Source: Begonia masoniana (lineage: Eukaryota > Streptophyta > Magnoliopsida > Cucurbitales > Begoniaceae). Taken from it: a stretch of DNA of 64,000 nucleotides. Positions 36,510 through 48,210 of this stretch are shown here, one piece after another (positions within the stretch are counted from its first letter, which is position 1; each line of letters starts with the position of its first letter). The notes beneath the pieces were generated by a model. The model had not been told where the DNA came from. It made no database searches and saw only the letters and a list, made by a program, of their open reading frames with translations. The stretch is taken from the NCBI GenBank assembly GCA_022432975.1, contig CM039504.1, positions 645,274 through 709,273 on the forward strand, written 5' to 3'. Position numbers and translations under genes: made by a program.

Positions 36510-39500
36510 GGATTGCACCTTTCCTTTCACCGACTGGTCCCTCGCAGTAGCCTTCTCCGTGATGCTTTTATAGTAATGTGAAAATGGAGTAGATGCACTG
36601 TGCTTTTCTAGCTGCAAGTGATTTTTATCAACACAAAAAGGAGGAGCTTATTGTTAACTACCAACTTAATCATTCATCAAATCAAAGATACTAGTATTTG
36701 TCATGTTTAAGAAAATTTAAAAAGAAATGGAAGACAAACCTGAAGAAATATTTCCGCCGATTGCTCATCATGAGGTGAAAAAGACACTTCATCTCGCTTT
36801 TTGCTCACAAATTCAACGTTCAGCTCCACCTAAAATTGCCATAACACATAAGATAGACAGACAATTTCTAATGATGAACTCGTCATCAAGAATCTCATAG
36901 CAATAGCAATTCGAGTCCATGGATTTTACGAAAAAATTACATTCACAAATGATAGTTTCCATGTACCTGATCAATGAAACGTTTTATTACACGCCTGAAA
37001 TTCTCGACAGAAGTAGTGTCATGAATCTTCCTCAATCGAATGAGTGGAACAGTAGCTAGATCAGGAAAGGATATGTGGTAGCTCCATTGAGAAAAGTGAA
37101 CAGTAAGCAACTCCATTGCAGATGAAATACATTCTTCCCGAAAGTTTCGAGACTTCAAACAATACTTAGGCAGCTGTAGATTTTATCGTCATTAGTGGAA
37201 GTGGATTCAAAAGGCAGTATTGGGATTGTTTAAAGTTCAATAAACAACTCCCCACACCGTAAACAATCAACGGTAGACATAAGTTCTTAAAATAAAAAAT
37301 ATTTCCTTAATTATCAACTAATTCACTACCTTTAAGGTAGATGAGATATTAACCGTTGTTCCAGCTTTTCCACCATCACTGCCAGCCACATATTCTAAAA
37401 TATCCAAGACTAATGACGAGATAGGTATGAAAATCCCACTTGAACTTGAAAGATAATTCAGCCACTGTATGCATTTAATTCTTAAAGGTAAATATCTGGG
37501 ACCAACAAATAAATGAACCACTACATTTATCATCTGAATGACCATATATAGCAGTGAATGAAGATCGTAATCACCGAAGTTTGCAGCTACATACTTAACC
37601 CAAAGGTCAATGCAATTGGTATATTGCCAGCTACATATTTGTCTCAATGCTTCCTGCAAATGAACAAAAAGAATGACATGTCAAAAGATTGAAAGCAATT
37701 ATCAGTTTCTGCACTGAAGAAACAGGTGATTGAATCTGACAACTGATAATTCTCATCCCTACCGTTTTCTTTGTTCGTAGACCCAGCTGTAGAATTTTGG
37801 CTAGATGTTGGACAGAAGCACATGCTTTACTAGAAGATCTCTCAATATCCAAAGAGCATAGCTCGACAAATGAGTCTCTTAGAAACTGTATATGATTATA
37901 AAGAACTGGATCTACAAGTTGGCAGTGGCCAATAAAGGACTTGTATGTTTTAATCAAACAGGTGTCAAAGCATCTGGACCCAAGAATAGATGCCATATCT
38001 TTTATGATGAGAAAGGAGAGCGATGATATACTCTTTCCACCAGTTGCCCACAAATGAACAGCAATCTGCATTAGATTCAAAATAGTATAACAGTACTTTA
38101 AATTGAATACATTACATGAATTATATTCATAAATAGCATTATTTAAGTAATAATTGACGTGCTAATTAAGTATGGTAAAACTTCTTGAAGAAAAGAATCA
38201 AGTACTGTTAAAACTTTTTTCTAAAAAAATCAAGTAATGTTAAATTGAATGGCTGGGAGGGGAGTCAAGACAGATGGGCCTAGGCAGGTTTGGAGTGTTT
38301 TAAGAGTATCCTTCATGTAAGAGTCTTAATGAATGCACATATTGATTTTTGCTTCTCAATCACATAATAGTTGTCGTGGATCAAATTCAGCTTGATCATA
38401 CTGCAATTCTCAGTGACTATTACTTCAAAGGCAACTTAATTAAGTTGGCGCTAAAGCAACAATTCCTAAAAAAAGAATAGTGCAGGCATATGCTCTCTTG
38501 TGTTTACGGGAATAAACATATAACTTTTATGCGGGGTCAACATCAACGTATTAACATACATACTAAGATTATATGTAACAATACCTTGATAAGCCTGGAT
38601 TGTAGATAAGGGAAAGCCACAAGAAATATTATCGAGCTTCTGATTTGTGCCAAAGAGAAGGCCAATATTTCAGATTCAGAAACCTGATTCAGCAGAAATA
38701 TGGTACTAACCAAATAAGACTTGATCAGCGGCCTTACAGTCATCCATTTTGATGAATTTTTCAATTCCAAGATAGCTTCTTTCTTGCAAGTGGATGACAA
38801 TCTCAATAGCCTCCGAAATATATTATCAGCTTCATGAAGCATTGACATTAATATATTAGTGAAAGTTTCACTGTTTTGAATTCTATTGCACATTACAGCA
38901 TCGAGGCTGCTAGTTGCTTTGGATCCGTAGTGGCATGCTGCTCGATATCCATTGATTAAAGAGATTAGGGGAGGCAGATTATGTTTCTCTTTCACTAATT
39001 GAAGCCATGAATTGATAACAGAGCTAGCAAGTATGGTGCACTTTCCTTGTTTGTCAGGCTGCAAATTGTCATCGCTTGTCCCCTCCCCATCCGAGTACTG
39101 ATAGTAAGGAAATAATAATATGCATTTAAAAATTGAGTGTTCCAGATCAGGAGTGTAGTAGGGTGAAATACATGTAAAGTTAGCGTCCAATTGCTGGACT
39201 TGACGGCATTAGAAATCTAGCTTGAAATGGAGTTAAAAAAAAAAGTAGGATCTGATAAGAGGATTACAGAATTTGGCTTTTATTCTTGCTGGATATAATT
39301 TAATTGAAAATTAATAAATTGATAGAAACTTATCTTCCTAAAAAACAAATATTTTATTATCAATAGAAAAAGAGAGTGATTGAACCTGCACCAGTGGTAA
39401 AAATAAACAAATGACTCACAATTTCTTCAGCGTTGGGTAGAGCAAGCACTCTGTGATTTTTCCCATAACTTTCCAGAAATGTGCAAAATTTTGGATCCTG

Positions 39501-41086
39501 AAGATCATCCAAGAAACTATTGCTCAATGGAACAATAAATAAATAAAGCTTCTGTCCATTAAAAAATAACATCATAAAGTTCCACATTTAATCTACAAGA
39601 GGATAAAGCAGAAAAAAAAAAGACCAATCCTAAACAATTCAAAAAATCACTAATAGTATATCAATAAAATATTTATTTAAATACATGTGGCACTAGAACA
39701 TACAGAGAAATTACATGCAATTTAAAATAAATAAAATCTTATTTTATTTGTCAAAATATCTGAAGAATGAGGGAAAAAAATAATGTTGAGACAATAAACG
39801 ACCAAAAAAATTCAACTATTTCAAGCCAGGACATGTTGGAAATATAGAGATGTCTCATGTTCAATAAGTAAACAAGGACTCACTTTTTTCTTCAGTCTGT
39901 TTAGTTTTTTCACTTTCTCAGCAAGTTCCGAATGAATTTCCTTATTCTTAACAAGTAAGTCACTAGCACCAATCTCTTCTGCAAATGAATTTTATAAACA
40001 TTAGGCAGATTGCAGGAATAGAAATATAGAGTTGAAAAGATAAAAGATAGTTAACCAACCTTCAACATGATTCTTACTTTCACTTTCAGCAGCAACGCCA
40101 TAGCTCAAATCCTGAAAGATCAATCATAACGTCACCATTAGAACATCCACAAAACCTTCAATTTAGAAAAATAAAAATTCAAGGGTCTATATAGTAGAAA
40201 CCTCTGAAATATATCCATCACTATCTGAATCCTCCCCAAGCACATCACTTTCCTCATCAATAAATATCGCATCAAGGGAAAGATTATCAGAGGCATCACC
40301 CACATTATCTCTGGGAACAGGAAAAGATTTTCAATAAATCATTCAGGGAAGCTCATGCAGGTAAAGACATGCGAGAACATGCAAGCAGCATTAAAGCCAA
40401 AACCTGAAATAACATAAGTAAAGAAGAATTTTACAAAAGTGACGAGACAAGATTTTTACCTTTTATTAGAGTGCTTCACATCATCATCCGATTGATCTTC
40501 AACAACATCTCGCTTCTCCTCTTCATAGATAGAAAGACATAAATGCAGAACTCATGAGAAAATATCATCTTAACGAGACACTTCAAAAAACCTATACAGA
40601 AAATATCATCTTAACGAGACACTTCAAAAAACCTATACTCGAACTATAAATATTTGTTTAACTTTACAGCAATTCTCATGATAAATACGTTTCACATCCG
40701 TAAATTATGTCAGAAATAATATAACAAAAGCAATGCTAAATATCCTTTCTGTGGCCATAAAGTGTTCAGGCACAAAGTGAAAGCTTCATTAACAAACATT
40801 GAACCAGAAACATCCAATAAATGGAGTTATACCAAGAAATTAAACACGAATTAACAGAATCTCATTTTGAACGATTGAAATGTTCAACTAACATAGTGCA
40901 CAAGAAAAAAAAGCCGAAGCCTCGAATTTATGGACAGAAAAAAATGACAATGAAGAATTTTGTGAAAGAAAACTTACTTAAAGCAGCTTTCCTTTTGAAC
41001 TTAGACTTGAGCTTACGCTGCTTTTTGAGCAGAGAAGGAAGATTCTTCTTCGCAAACTTCTTCGCCTTCTTACCAAGCTTCTTCAT
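36131..41086 (-). CDS. NOC2: NOC2-family nucleolar complex protein (ribosome biogenesis)
   Basis: Thirteen coding exons, all phases consistent: 40978-41086, 40460-40520, 40202-40310, 40060-40111, 39884-39978, 39420-39497, 38585-39097, 37763-38065, 37330-37653, 36967-37173, 36740-36829, 36519-36611 and 36131-36193; 698 residues. It begins with the basic MKKLGKKAKKFAKKNLPSLL, then an acidic stretch (IDEESDVLGEDSDSDGYISE), a short helix, and a large alpha-helical repeat region (VINSWLQLVKEKHNLPPLIS; AVHLWATGGKSISSLSFLII; EALRQICSWQYTNCIDLWVK) typical of the Noc2 domain. Noc2 partners with Noc1/Noc3 in pre-60S transport; the Arabidopsis paralogue REBELOTE controls floral meristem termination. Which paralogue this is was not settled. 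The leader is a duplicate of the GTE6-like upstream segment. Confidence 0.9.
36477..36509. repeat. (GA)n microsatellite in the last NOC2 intron
   Basis: GA run of about 30 bases directly after the donor of exon 12. Confidence 0.8.
40558..40638. repeat. 41-bp tandem repeat in NOC2 intron 1
   Basis: AAAATATCATCTTAACGAGA and the following CACTTCAAAAAACCTATACA occur twice head to tail with no visible difference between units. Confidence 0.85.
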
Positions 41087-41092
41087 GTCGCT

Positions 41093-41307
41093 AGAAAGAG
41101 AACGTAGATTGGAGATCAACCTTCGAAAGCCAAAGGCGTCGATACCCAGTCCGTTCCGTTTCTTGCTCACACACCGGATTGAGCCGCCAACTCCAAGGAA
41201 GCAGAGTCGTCCAGCGCGCGCGAGTAGAGAAGGAGAACAGAAGGCGGAAGAAGAAATAACTAGCCTTTGGTTACGGGCCCGGTTCAGAACAGACCCGACA
41301 AACCAAG
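41093..41307 (-). promoter_or_regulatory. NOC2 leader/promoter, copy B of a dispersed duplication
   Basis: This segment begins 7 bases upstream of the NOC2 start codon and matches 30887-31106 at about 90 percent, same orientation, with a 9-base length difference near TTGGAGATCA. It therefore includes the whole NOC2 5' leader and probably the core promoter. Confidence 0.75.
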
Positions 41308-41520
41308 CGAACCAGCTTAAACGGCCCAATGAGCCCATTAAAACAACTCAGGTCCAGACCAATGTAACCCATCAATTTGTTAAGCCCAAATAATGACAAA
41401 TAAGTGGATATGAAAAAAATGGTTATAAATCCATCGAGTTTGACCCAGCCCGAAACGGTTCAAAAAAAGAGTAGGCGTAGTGTTATTTTTCACAAACCAG
41501 AGAGTCTGGCCCAATATAGT

Positions 41521-41611
41521 GGATTTGTTGCCTCCAATTCTAAGGATGATCTTGCTAGAGAAGTTATTATCATGAACCGCCCTGGCCAAATTGGAAATGG
41601 ATATGCACCCG
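41521..41611 (+). pseudogene. EF-1alpha gene fragment
   Basis: The plus strand reads [20 protein letters not shown] followed by [10 protein letters not shown], matching the EF-1alpha segment around [14 protein letters not shown] but lacking seven codons (AANFTSQ) and carrying several substitutions. Nothing of EF-1alpha is visible on either side. The orientation is opposite to the intact gene at 33475-34946. It is a dead fragment, too short to say whether it came by RNA or DNA. Confidence 0.85.
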
Positions 41612-41689
41612 AACTGAACCAATAAGTTTTGGGATTTGAAAAATCCACTAAAAAACCAAACCCAATTGATGTTTACAACAAAAATTTAT

Positions 41690-42500
41690 TCGTACGAAAA
41701 AATCAATAATTTATGTGGTAATTGTTATAATATAACCAAGTTACTTTCCTGAGATATATTAGTAAAAATCAAATTCATATAAAAAATAAAATTTTAAAAT
41801 TTATTATTTTATATTATGAACCGACCCGAAAGCTTTGATTCGGCACAGGATTGGTTTCTACCATGTAAAATTTCGGTTCCGGTTCTAAAATTACTTTGAC
41901 CGACATATATCGGATCTACAATAAAACCGAACCGATCCGTGAACACCCCTGAACTCAAGTCAAACTAGTGCTTGTTATTGCACCCAGTGCTAAAGCATGT
42001 CTATTTTGTATCCATTGATCAAAAACAGGTTTAATGCAAATTTAATCCACACAACAAGAGATATGCTTTCCATTCCTCAGCCGGATAGATAGAAGAAGAA
42101 GAAGAATGATGGCAGCAATACCTTTCCTTGTCCATCATTCAACTAGACTCACAGCATAAAACGTGAAACGTGGAGAGACCATCGCAGCAAATTATTGAAT
42201 GTTTTGATTGATACTGTATCGTCGAATGTTTACTGCAAAATAAGTTCAAGGCATAAAAGGAAAACAAATCACTTAACAATCTCCTTAAAAAGACAATGTT
42301 ATTTCCAACTTTGATCCTCAAGTGAATCTAGAGATGGTCTCTGTTGTTATAACACCTCAGATTCTCCAACTCAAAGCAAACCCAATACTAATGTCGATCA
42401 TTTATTGCACAAAAGAGCGTCTGATTAAAAAGAATGCTTTATAAAAATGAGCAAAAGCATTGGTAATGAGACCTTGTGCCGATCACAATGAGGTACTGCA
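41690..42500. other. Intergenic DNA with a possible hAT-like remnant
   Basis: At about 41815-41955 the sequence has the GAACCGACCCGAA...AAAACCGAACCGATCCG...GAACACCCCTG pattern common at ends of plant hAT-type small elements; the partner end was not identified. The rest is non-coding, with the 3' UTR of the ATP synthase gene near 42300-42500. Confidence 0.35.
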
Positions 42501-44778
42501 TCAATAGCCCCAATAATCATTTCGAATTTCGTCGTCAAATTTCTTCTTCAGCTCGGGATGCTTCTCAAAATATTCATCGGCAGTCATGGTGCTTATCCTT
42601 TTCTGTTAAGAATCACATTTTGTCAGATAATGGGGCCATAAAGGTGAAATTTAGATTTGAGTATTGGTACTCCTTTCTCTCTGTCTTACCTTCAACTCTT
42701 GAACTTCAAGGATTTCCTTCTCCAATCTCTCCGACTCCTTCAATGATTCCTCCTCTGCTTCTTTGAACTCTACCAGCTGTGCCAGACATAACAATCATGT
42801 CATAAAGAGAGATAAGTGTTATAGAGAGAGAGAGAGAGAGAGAGATCCCCACCAGTGCATCAAATTTAGTCTTGTATTGGGGAGTGACTGTGTCTACAAA
42901 CTTGGGAATTTCTATGCCTGTAAAGGAAATAGATGAATCGCGATAAGCTCTTCAACTTATCTTTTTTTTTTTTTTTTTTTTTCACTTTTGCTTTCTTAGA
43001 ATTGCTAAAACAATCAGTTCTCGACTTATAATAGAAGAAAGCAAAAATCAAAGGAAGCTTTCCTTTAAACTCAAAAGGGACTATCTGAAAAGCCAAAACA
43101 CACACATCCACAAACACATCTAGTAGATTGCGAAAATTATTGAAGTAAAGTGCAGGTTAAACTAAGAAGGTTCAGCAAAGAAGCTTATTCGGGTCTATGA
43201 GGATGTCATGGGGCATGGCATGGGCATTGGCAGAAAACATACTATCATAAGCTTCTTTGTACATGTCTACCAAGCGGGGCCCAATTCCTTTTCTATAATA
43301 TTCCCAATCTATGGGTTCAGGTTCCTGCATGAAGTGAAATTGTTAAAAAAAAATAACCACGATTTCAGAAATTTTAGTAAACGAACTGTCACTACACGAG
43401 GTTTCAAACTTCACAAAGAAAAAACAAACTTCCTACATAATTTCACTACGAGAGAAAGATTTACTTGATTAGATCTATTCCCAAACCATACATTGAAAGG
43501 GATCCAAAGCACTTTTCAACCAAGTATGACAATTTTCAAGAGGAAGATTTACGACTAAGAGCACAACCACAAATACAATGAACAAAAATTTTCCATTTTT
43601 TAGTGTTTTTACAAGGTAAAAAGAAATCATAATTAATAGAATTGCTGAAATGGAACATTATTAAAGTAGCCTTGAAAAGGGTACACTAAAATTTCTTCAG
43701 AAAAAGAAGATCTATCCAAAAAAAAAAAAGTAGAGTAATTGAGTTCAGGACTCAGTTTAAAGACCAAATGATGTGTTATTCATTGGTTCACTATTTTGAA
43801 CCCAAATAAGTAGTCAGATAATAAATCAAAGAATACATCAATTGGTTCTTTAATCTATGATGTCTAATTGGCCAGCCTAGATTTATCCATCTAAAAATAC
43901 GAGAAATATTTTCATTTCTGACTACGCTGCCAAATCAGATACCTTTAAAAACTCGATAAAACATTTCTTTGTAGAAAACAAGATCAACTTTTCAATGCCA
44001 TCGCCATTGTAAATGGTGTCATAACTCACAATTGGTACATTTTCTTAATTGTACATACAATTACGCGGTGTGCTTCCTATGGTTCCTGTTATGCATTTAT
44101 CATATTTCCACAGTTTATTTCAGCGATGAAGTTTTTGAAATCACTGAAACCAAAATCCAAAAACCCAAACCCATAACTTTTAAGAAACAAGATTCTTGTA
44201 GTGATTAAGCTGTGGCTGCAGCTTTGAAGCATAACCGATCGGGTACTATATCCATTAACAGATAGAAACAAACAAGCTTTGACAATGGAACTGTGCCAAT
44301 AATATGAAATAAACTGTAAACTATAAATTATAAAAGGATCGGTGAAACATTTCAACCATTCCTCAGCTGCAAAGAAAAAATAAATAAGAAGAGATAAAAT
44401 CAATCCCTTTTTTCAACAATGCTAATATCATATTGAACAGAGCGCATTGAAATACACAACCTTTATTGGAAAAGACGAATTTCCTACCCACTTAAGCATT
44501 ACGATATTAGCAAAATGGAAACAATAATCCGCAGCAAAACGATGAAGATCAAAAAGAAAAAAAAAATTATAATAATAAGAGAGTGGAAGAAACAGGGGTG
44601 ATTTGACCTGGCTGAACTTTGTCTGGAGGGCGGAGTTAACCTCATCGAAGGCTCGGCGAAGAGTTGCAAACTCTTTGCGGGCCTCTTCAGAGACCAAAAG
44701 CCTGGCCATGCCGTCCCAATCTATATTCTTGGATGCTTTGAAGGCAACGTCGACCACTTTTTTCCCTGCGCCGCTCAT
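42501..44778 (-). CDS. ATPQ: ATP synthase subunit d, mitochondrial
   Basis: Five exons: 44608-44778, 43243-43324, 42853-42917, 42690-42776 and 42501-42602; exactly 168 residues, the size I know for plant subunit d. It starts MSGAGKKVVDVAFKASKNID and ends KKKFDDEIRNDYWGY; typical internal parts are EPEPIDWEYYRKGIG, IEIPKFVDTVTPQYKTKFDA and ADEYFEKHPELKKKF. It belongs to the peripheral stalk of mitochondrial F1Fo ATP synthase. Plant subunit d has no cleavable presequence of classic length, as here. All splice sites are GT-AG. Confidence 0.97.
42823..42845. repeat. (GA)n microsatellite in ATPQ intron
   Basis: GA run a few bases after the exon 3 donor. A 21-base T run follows at 42962-42982 in the next intron. 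Confidence 0.8.
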
Positions 44779-45183
44779 GTTTTCCCACGCTCTCTCTCGC
44801 AAAGGAAATTCCAAAATCCAATTGAAATCGCAAAACCCAGATGAGATGAGATGCGCTTTTCGATGTTTTCGTCAATGTTGCCCTCGACTTCACCAACTGA
44901 CTGCCGATAGCGAATGGAAATTCGCCTAATACAAGTCGTTCTGGGCCAATATATTGATCAATATAGCTCAACTGGGTCATAGCCCATGAGAATTTTGAGA
45001 GATTAAAGTCAAATCAGGGTCGGTAAAATTAGACCCACGCATAAAAATTAAAATAAGAAGGCTGTAGTAGAAACGACGTCGTTCTAACTGCACAACCTCC
45101 AGTCAACAGCAGGTGAAGCTAATCGGTGGACGTGGTGATGGGAAGGGTTCATTCCGGTGAGTGCAGGTCAATCGGTGAAGAAA

Positions 45184-46272
45184 ATGGAATCCAGAGACGA
45201 AACAATGCTGGCGACGGTGAAGCTGAAGGCCATCGAAGCGACTCAGGAGTCCTTCGCTGAATACGGTCAAGTTATCGAGGCTTCTCCCGATGGCGAAGAA
45301 TTCGGACCCCAAGATGCTCAGTTGGACCTTAGTCGTGGAATTCCTAGGTTCATACTCTCTCTCTCTGTCAACCTTTCGATAATTTGGACAACGCGCGCAA
45401 CTGTTGTTTAGTTAGATGCAATTTTTTCCAGGTGATAGAAATGCTGATATAAAATTCAGCTGAAATTTTTTGAATTTTTGTTTTCTTCTATCTTGTTGAA
45501 TGTTTTCTTTTATCAGCCTCCACTTTTCTACATGTTTTTTTTTTTTTTCGTTGTGACGAAGTACCAAGAAATGATTCAGTGATCATCAACTGTTAATGGA
45601 TCTTGTAGAGGTCAATCCTTGGCGATCAAGGGGAAGGTAATGGAATTAAGGAATTGTTTAATCATGAGTTTTATGTAAATTCGGGGATTTGTTTACCTAA
45701 TTCTGTAGAATTGCTTTTGTTGTGCTTGATTTCTTGTGGCTGTATCCCGTATGAGCTGCATCTTATAGTTATGCTATTATCAACTGAATTGTTGGTTATT
45801 TGTGTTAATTAGAGTTACTAGGAGTAATTGGTGATGGAAAGTTCGTTGCCAAGTGTTTTTGTACTGTGCATATTGAAAATCTGCTGATTTGAATTCTAAT
45901 TTTTTGATGGAGAATTTTTGCAGATTTTACATTATGCATATTGAAAATCGACCGCTAAAGTTTTCGACAATCACACATCATGCGAGTGTAACCCAGTGTC
46001 TTGGTTCCATCGGCGGACATGTTTGGTACATCGGAGTTGCAAAAGCGTCAATTGTGGATGCCCCTGAAAGTGAGGATGTGAAAGACGGGAAGGTTGTTAA
46101 ATCTGCCTGTGGCCATTTTTTCGTTCCTCCTGCAGTTGAGGATGTTCGCGTCTTCAAAGTTTCTGGTTCCAAGTTCGTTAAGCTTAATATAGGGACATGG
46201 CATGCGGGGCCTTTGTTCAAGGAGCATCAAATGGATTTTTACAATTTGGAACTGAGCAACACTAATGTGAGC

Positions 46273-46313
<41 letters not shown>

Positions 46314-46740
46314 ATTTATAGCACTATATGCTCAAAACTAAGGCACTAATGGTTGGAGATTATAGTTAATCGAAAGAAATTCAAACGTGAAAGGCTGATA
46401 TCATCTTTATTATTGATATGTGATACTTTTGTTGGCCAATTTGTTTATTTGGAAGTGGCCAAGTGTTGGGTTGGCCTTAGTTTTATCATTGTTTTTTCCG
46501 ATCGGCGAGAAAATTTGTGTCAATGCAAATGCTAATTACACATTAAGCTATCGCCTTCCTTGATCGGAAAGCTTGATCTGTTCATATTATAGATGGGTTA
46601 ATGCTTTTGATTTTCTTACCCAGAATTAACTGTGAATCGAGGAAATGTTATAGTAAGGCTGCTTTTGTGTGCAGGTGGTTGATCATACTACCCACAACTT
46701 CAAGAAGAAGAATGGCACGATGTTCTTGATCGGTGACTAA
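45184..46740 (+). CDS. Ureidoglycolate lyase (AllA)-family protein
   Basis: Three exons: 45184-45347, 45924-46266 and 46675-46740; 190 residues. Conserved blocks are EYGQVIEASPDGEEFGPQDA, LDLSRGIPRFYIM, TITHHASVTQCLGSIGGHVW and KLNIGTWHAGPLF, forming a cupin-like beta-barrel in AllA proteins; it ends NVVDHTTHNF...FLIGD. The bacterial enzyme splits ureidoglycolate to glyoxylate and urea. In plants, ureidoglycolate is mainly handled by a separate amidohydrolase, so the role of this family is unclear. The start is the first ATG after an in-frame stop-free leader. Divergent from ATPQ, sharing a short intergenic region. Confidence 0.9.
46273..46313. repeat. (CT)n microsatellite in the AllA-like intron 2
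   Basis: A CT run of about 40 bases, with one CC interruption, directly after the exon 2 donor. Confidence 0.85.
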
Positions 46741-46799
46741 TTATTCGACATTTCGACATCTTTCTATCGTTATTTCAGATACATGTACAATAAATTCTG

Positions 46800-48200
46800 T
46801 CCAATACAGACTTCTTCTGAATGTTACACCCAATCTGCTGTCTCTTTTCTCCCGCGTTTATTTCAAGTTTGTCGGATCGCATTATTGAACTCAAGAGGCA
46901 ACACCATGGGAGGCAGTAATTTATCCTTCGAACTATATATTATCGTAGACTAAAAGTTAATGCTAAATTTGGATAGGTTAGCTCTACATAACTGGTGCAA
47001 AAAGTGACGAATTTATGTTACATTCTCCAAAGAACGTCGTCGTTGTGAGCCTCTTCTACTTTCTAGGTCTCTCTTTTGAGTTCCGACGTGCTTTTCTTCA
47101 GTTGGATGGATTTCTCAGCATGTCGGAAAACCATTAAAGAGAAACTTAACGTCGGAGATTCATTGAAGGATCCTCTCCCGATCCACGCTTAAAGTTGGAG
47201 TCACAATCTTCAATCCGGTCGGGCGTTGTAGTTTTTCTTAAATTTGTATTCTCATATTTTACTATGGTCATAAACTTCTCATTTATTATTCATATATTAA
47301 TACAATAGTTATAATAATTAATGAAAAATAATATTTAAAATTTATTTATCGCACAAGACTAAAAATATAAATATTATGATATATTGAAATGGGAACATTC
47401 GATTCTCGGGTAGCCATCCCCCCAGAAGATCTACAAATGGTTGCGATATAAGTCGACTCCTGAACGCCTACCCTCTCTTTCTTATCAACTTGCTTCTGTG
47501 TCTGATGTCTTTCTGAGGTTGGTTGTCTTTCTTAAATACGAGATTGTTGTATCGTTTGTATCCTTCAATTTTTGGAACTGTTTTATGGAGAAATGTTTTT
47601 TTTTTTTACTACCTTTTCTCTTGTTTTGAGCTCTAAATTTGAAGATTATGGAGGTTCAGATGACTAGTCTCGTTTACCTATCTGGGTGAGCGTGTAGTTT
47701 GGAGTGTGCACTTGAAATGCTTGATGAATTGTCTATAAGAAAGCATGGTGATTCAGATTCACTTAGTTTTGGCCATAATATCCATTGAATTCAAACACTT
47801 TTTTTTTTTTTTTTTGAGCTCTAAATTAGAAGATTATGGAGGTTCAGATGACTAGCCTTGCTTACCTACCTGAGTGAGCGTGTAATTTGGAGTGTGCACT
47901 TGAAATGCTTGATGAATGTTTAACAAGAAAGCATGGTGATTGATATAGTTTTGGCCATAATTTCTATGGAATTCAAACTTCAATCTTGCAACTTTGCATT
48001 CAACCACCGTCTATTTTGCAGCGACTTTAAATTCCTCTTACCTTCAGGCTTAACAACTTTAAGTTTGATTTTCAAGTGTTCATTACTTCAAAGTTCCAAC
48101 TACAGCTGTTGGAGAGTTCTCGTCTCATGTTTCTTTTATTTTGTTGTAATGATTTTGCTGTCAATACAGAAAAGACTTTTGGGCGAAAGGATAAAGAAGG
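46800..48200. other. 3' flank of AllA-like gene and leader region of the LYR gene
   Basis: No coding exon was recognised. It contains the 170-bp tandem duplication described separately and a pyrimidine-rich stretch. An untranslated first exon of the LYR gene probably lies around 47390-47530. Confidence 0.45.
47627..47978. repeat. Tandem duplication of about 170 bp
   Basis: Copy 1 is 47627-47796 and copy 2 is 47815-47978. Both begin TGAGCTCTAAATT and end ATTCAAAC; shared blocks include GATTATGGAGGTTCAGATGA and GGAGTGTGCACTTGAAATGC. Roughly 85-90 percent identical with substitutions and indels, so older than the 14.8-16.3 kb duplication. A T-tract separates the copies. Confidence 0.85.
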
Positions 48201-48210
48201 TTTGCAAGCT

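Noticed and set aside
41086..41338. N-terminal extension of NOC2 (frame open upstream of the chosen ATG)
   Set aside because: The extension falls within the duplicated leader segment, is Ser/Arg/Gly-rich, and NOC2 proteins begin at the basic KKLGKKAKKFAKKN stretch.
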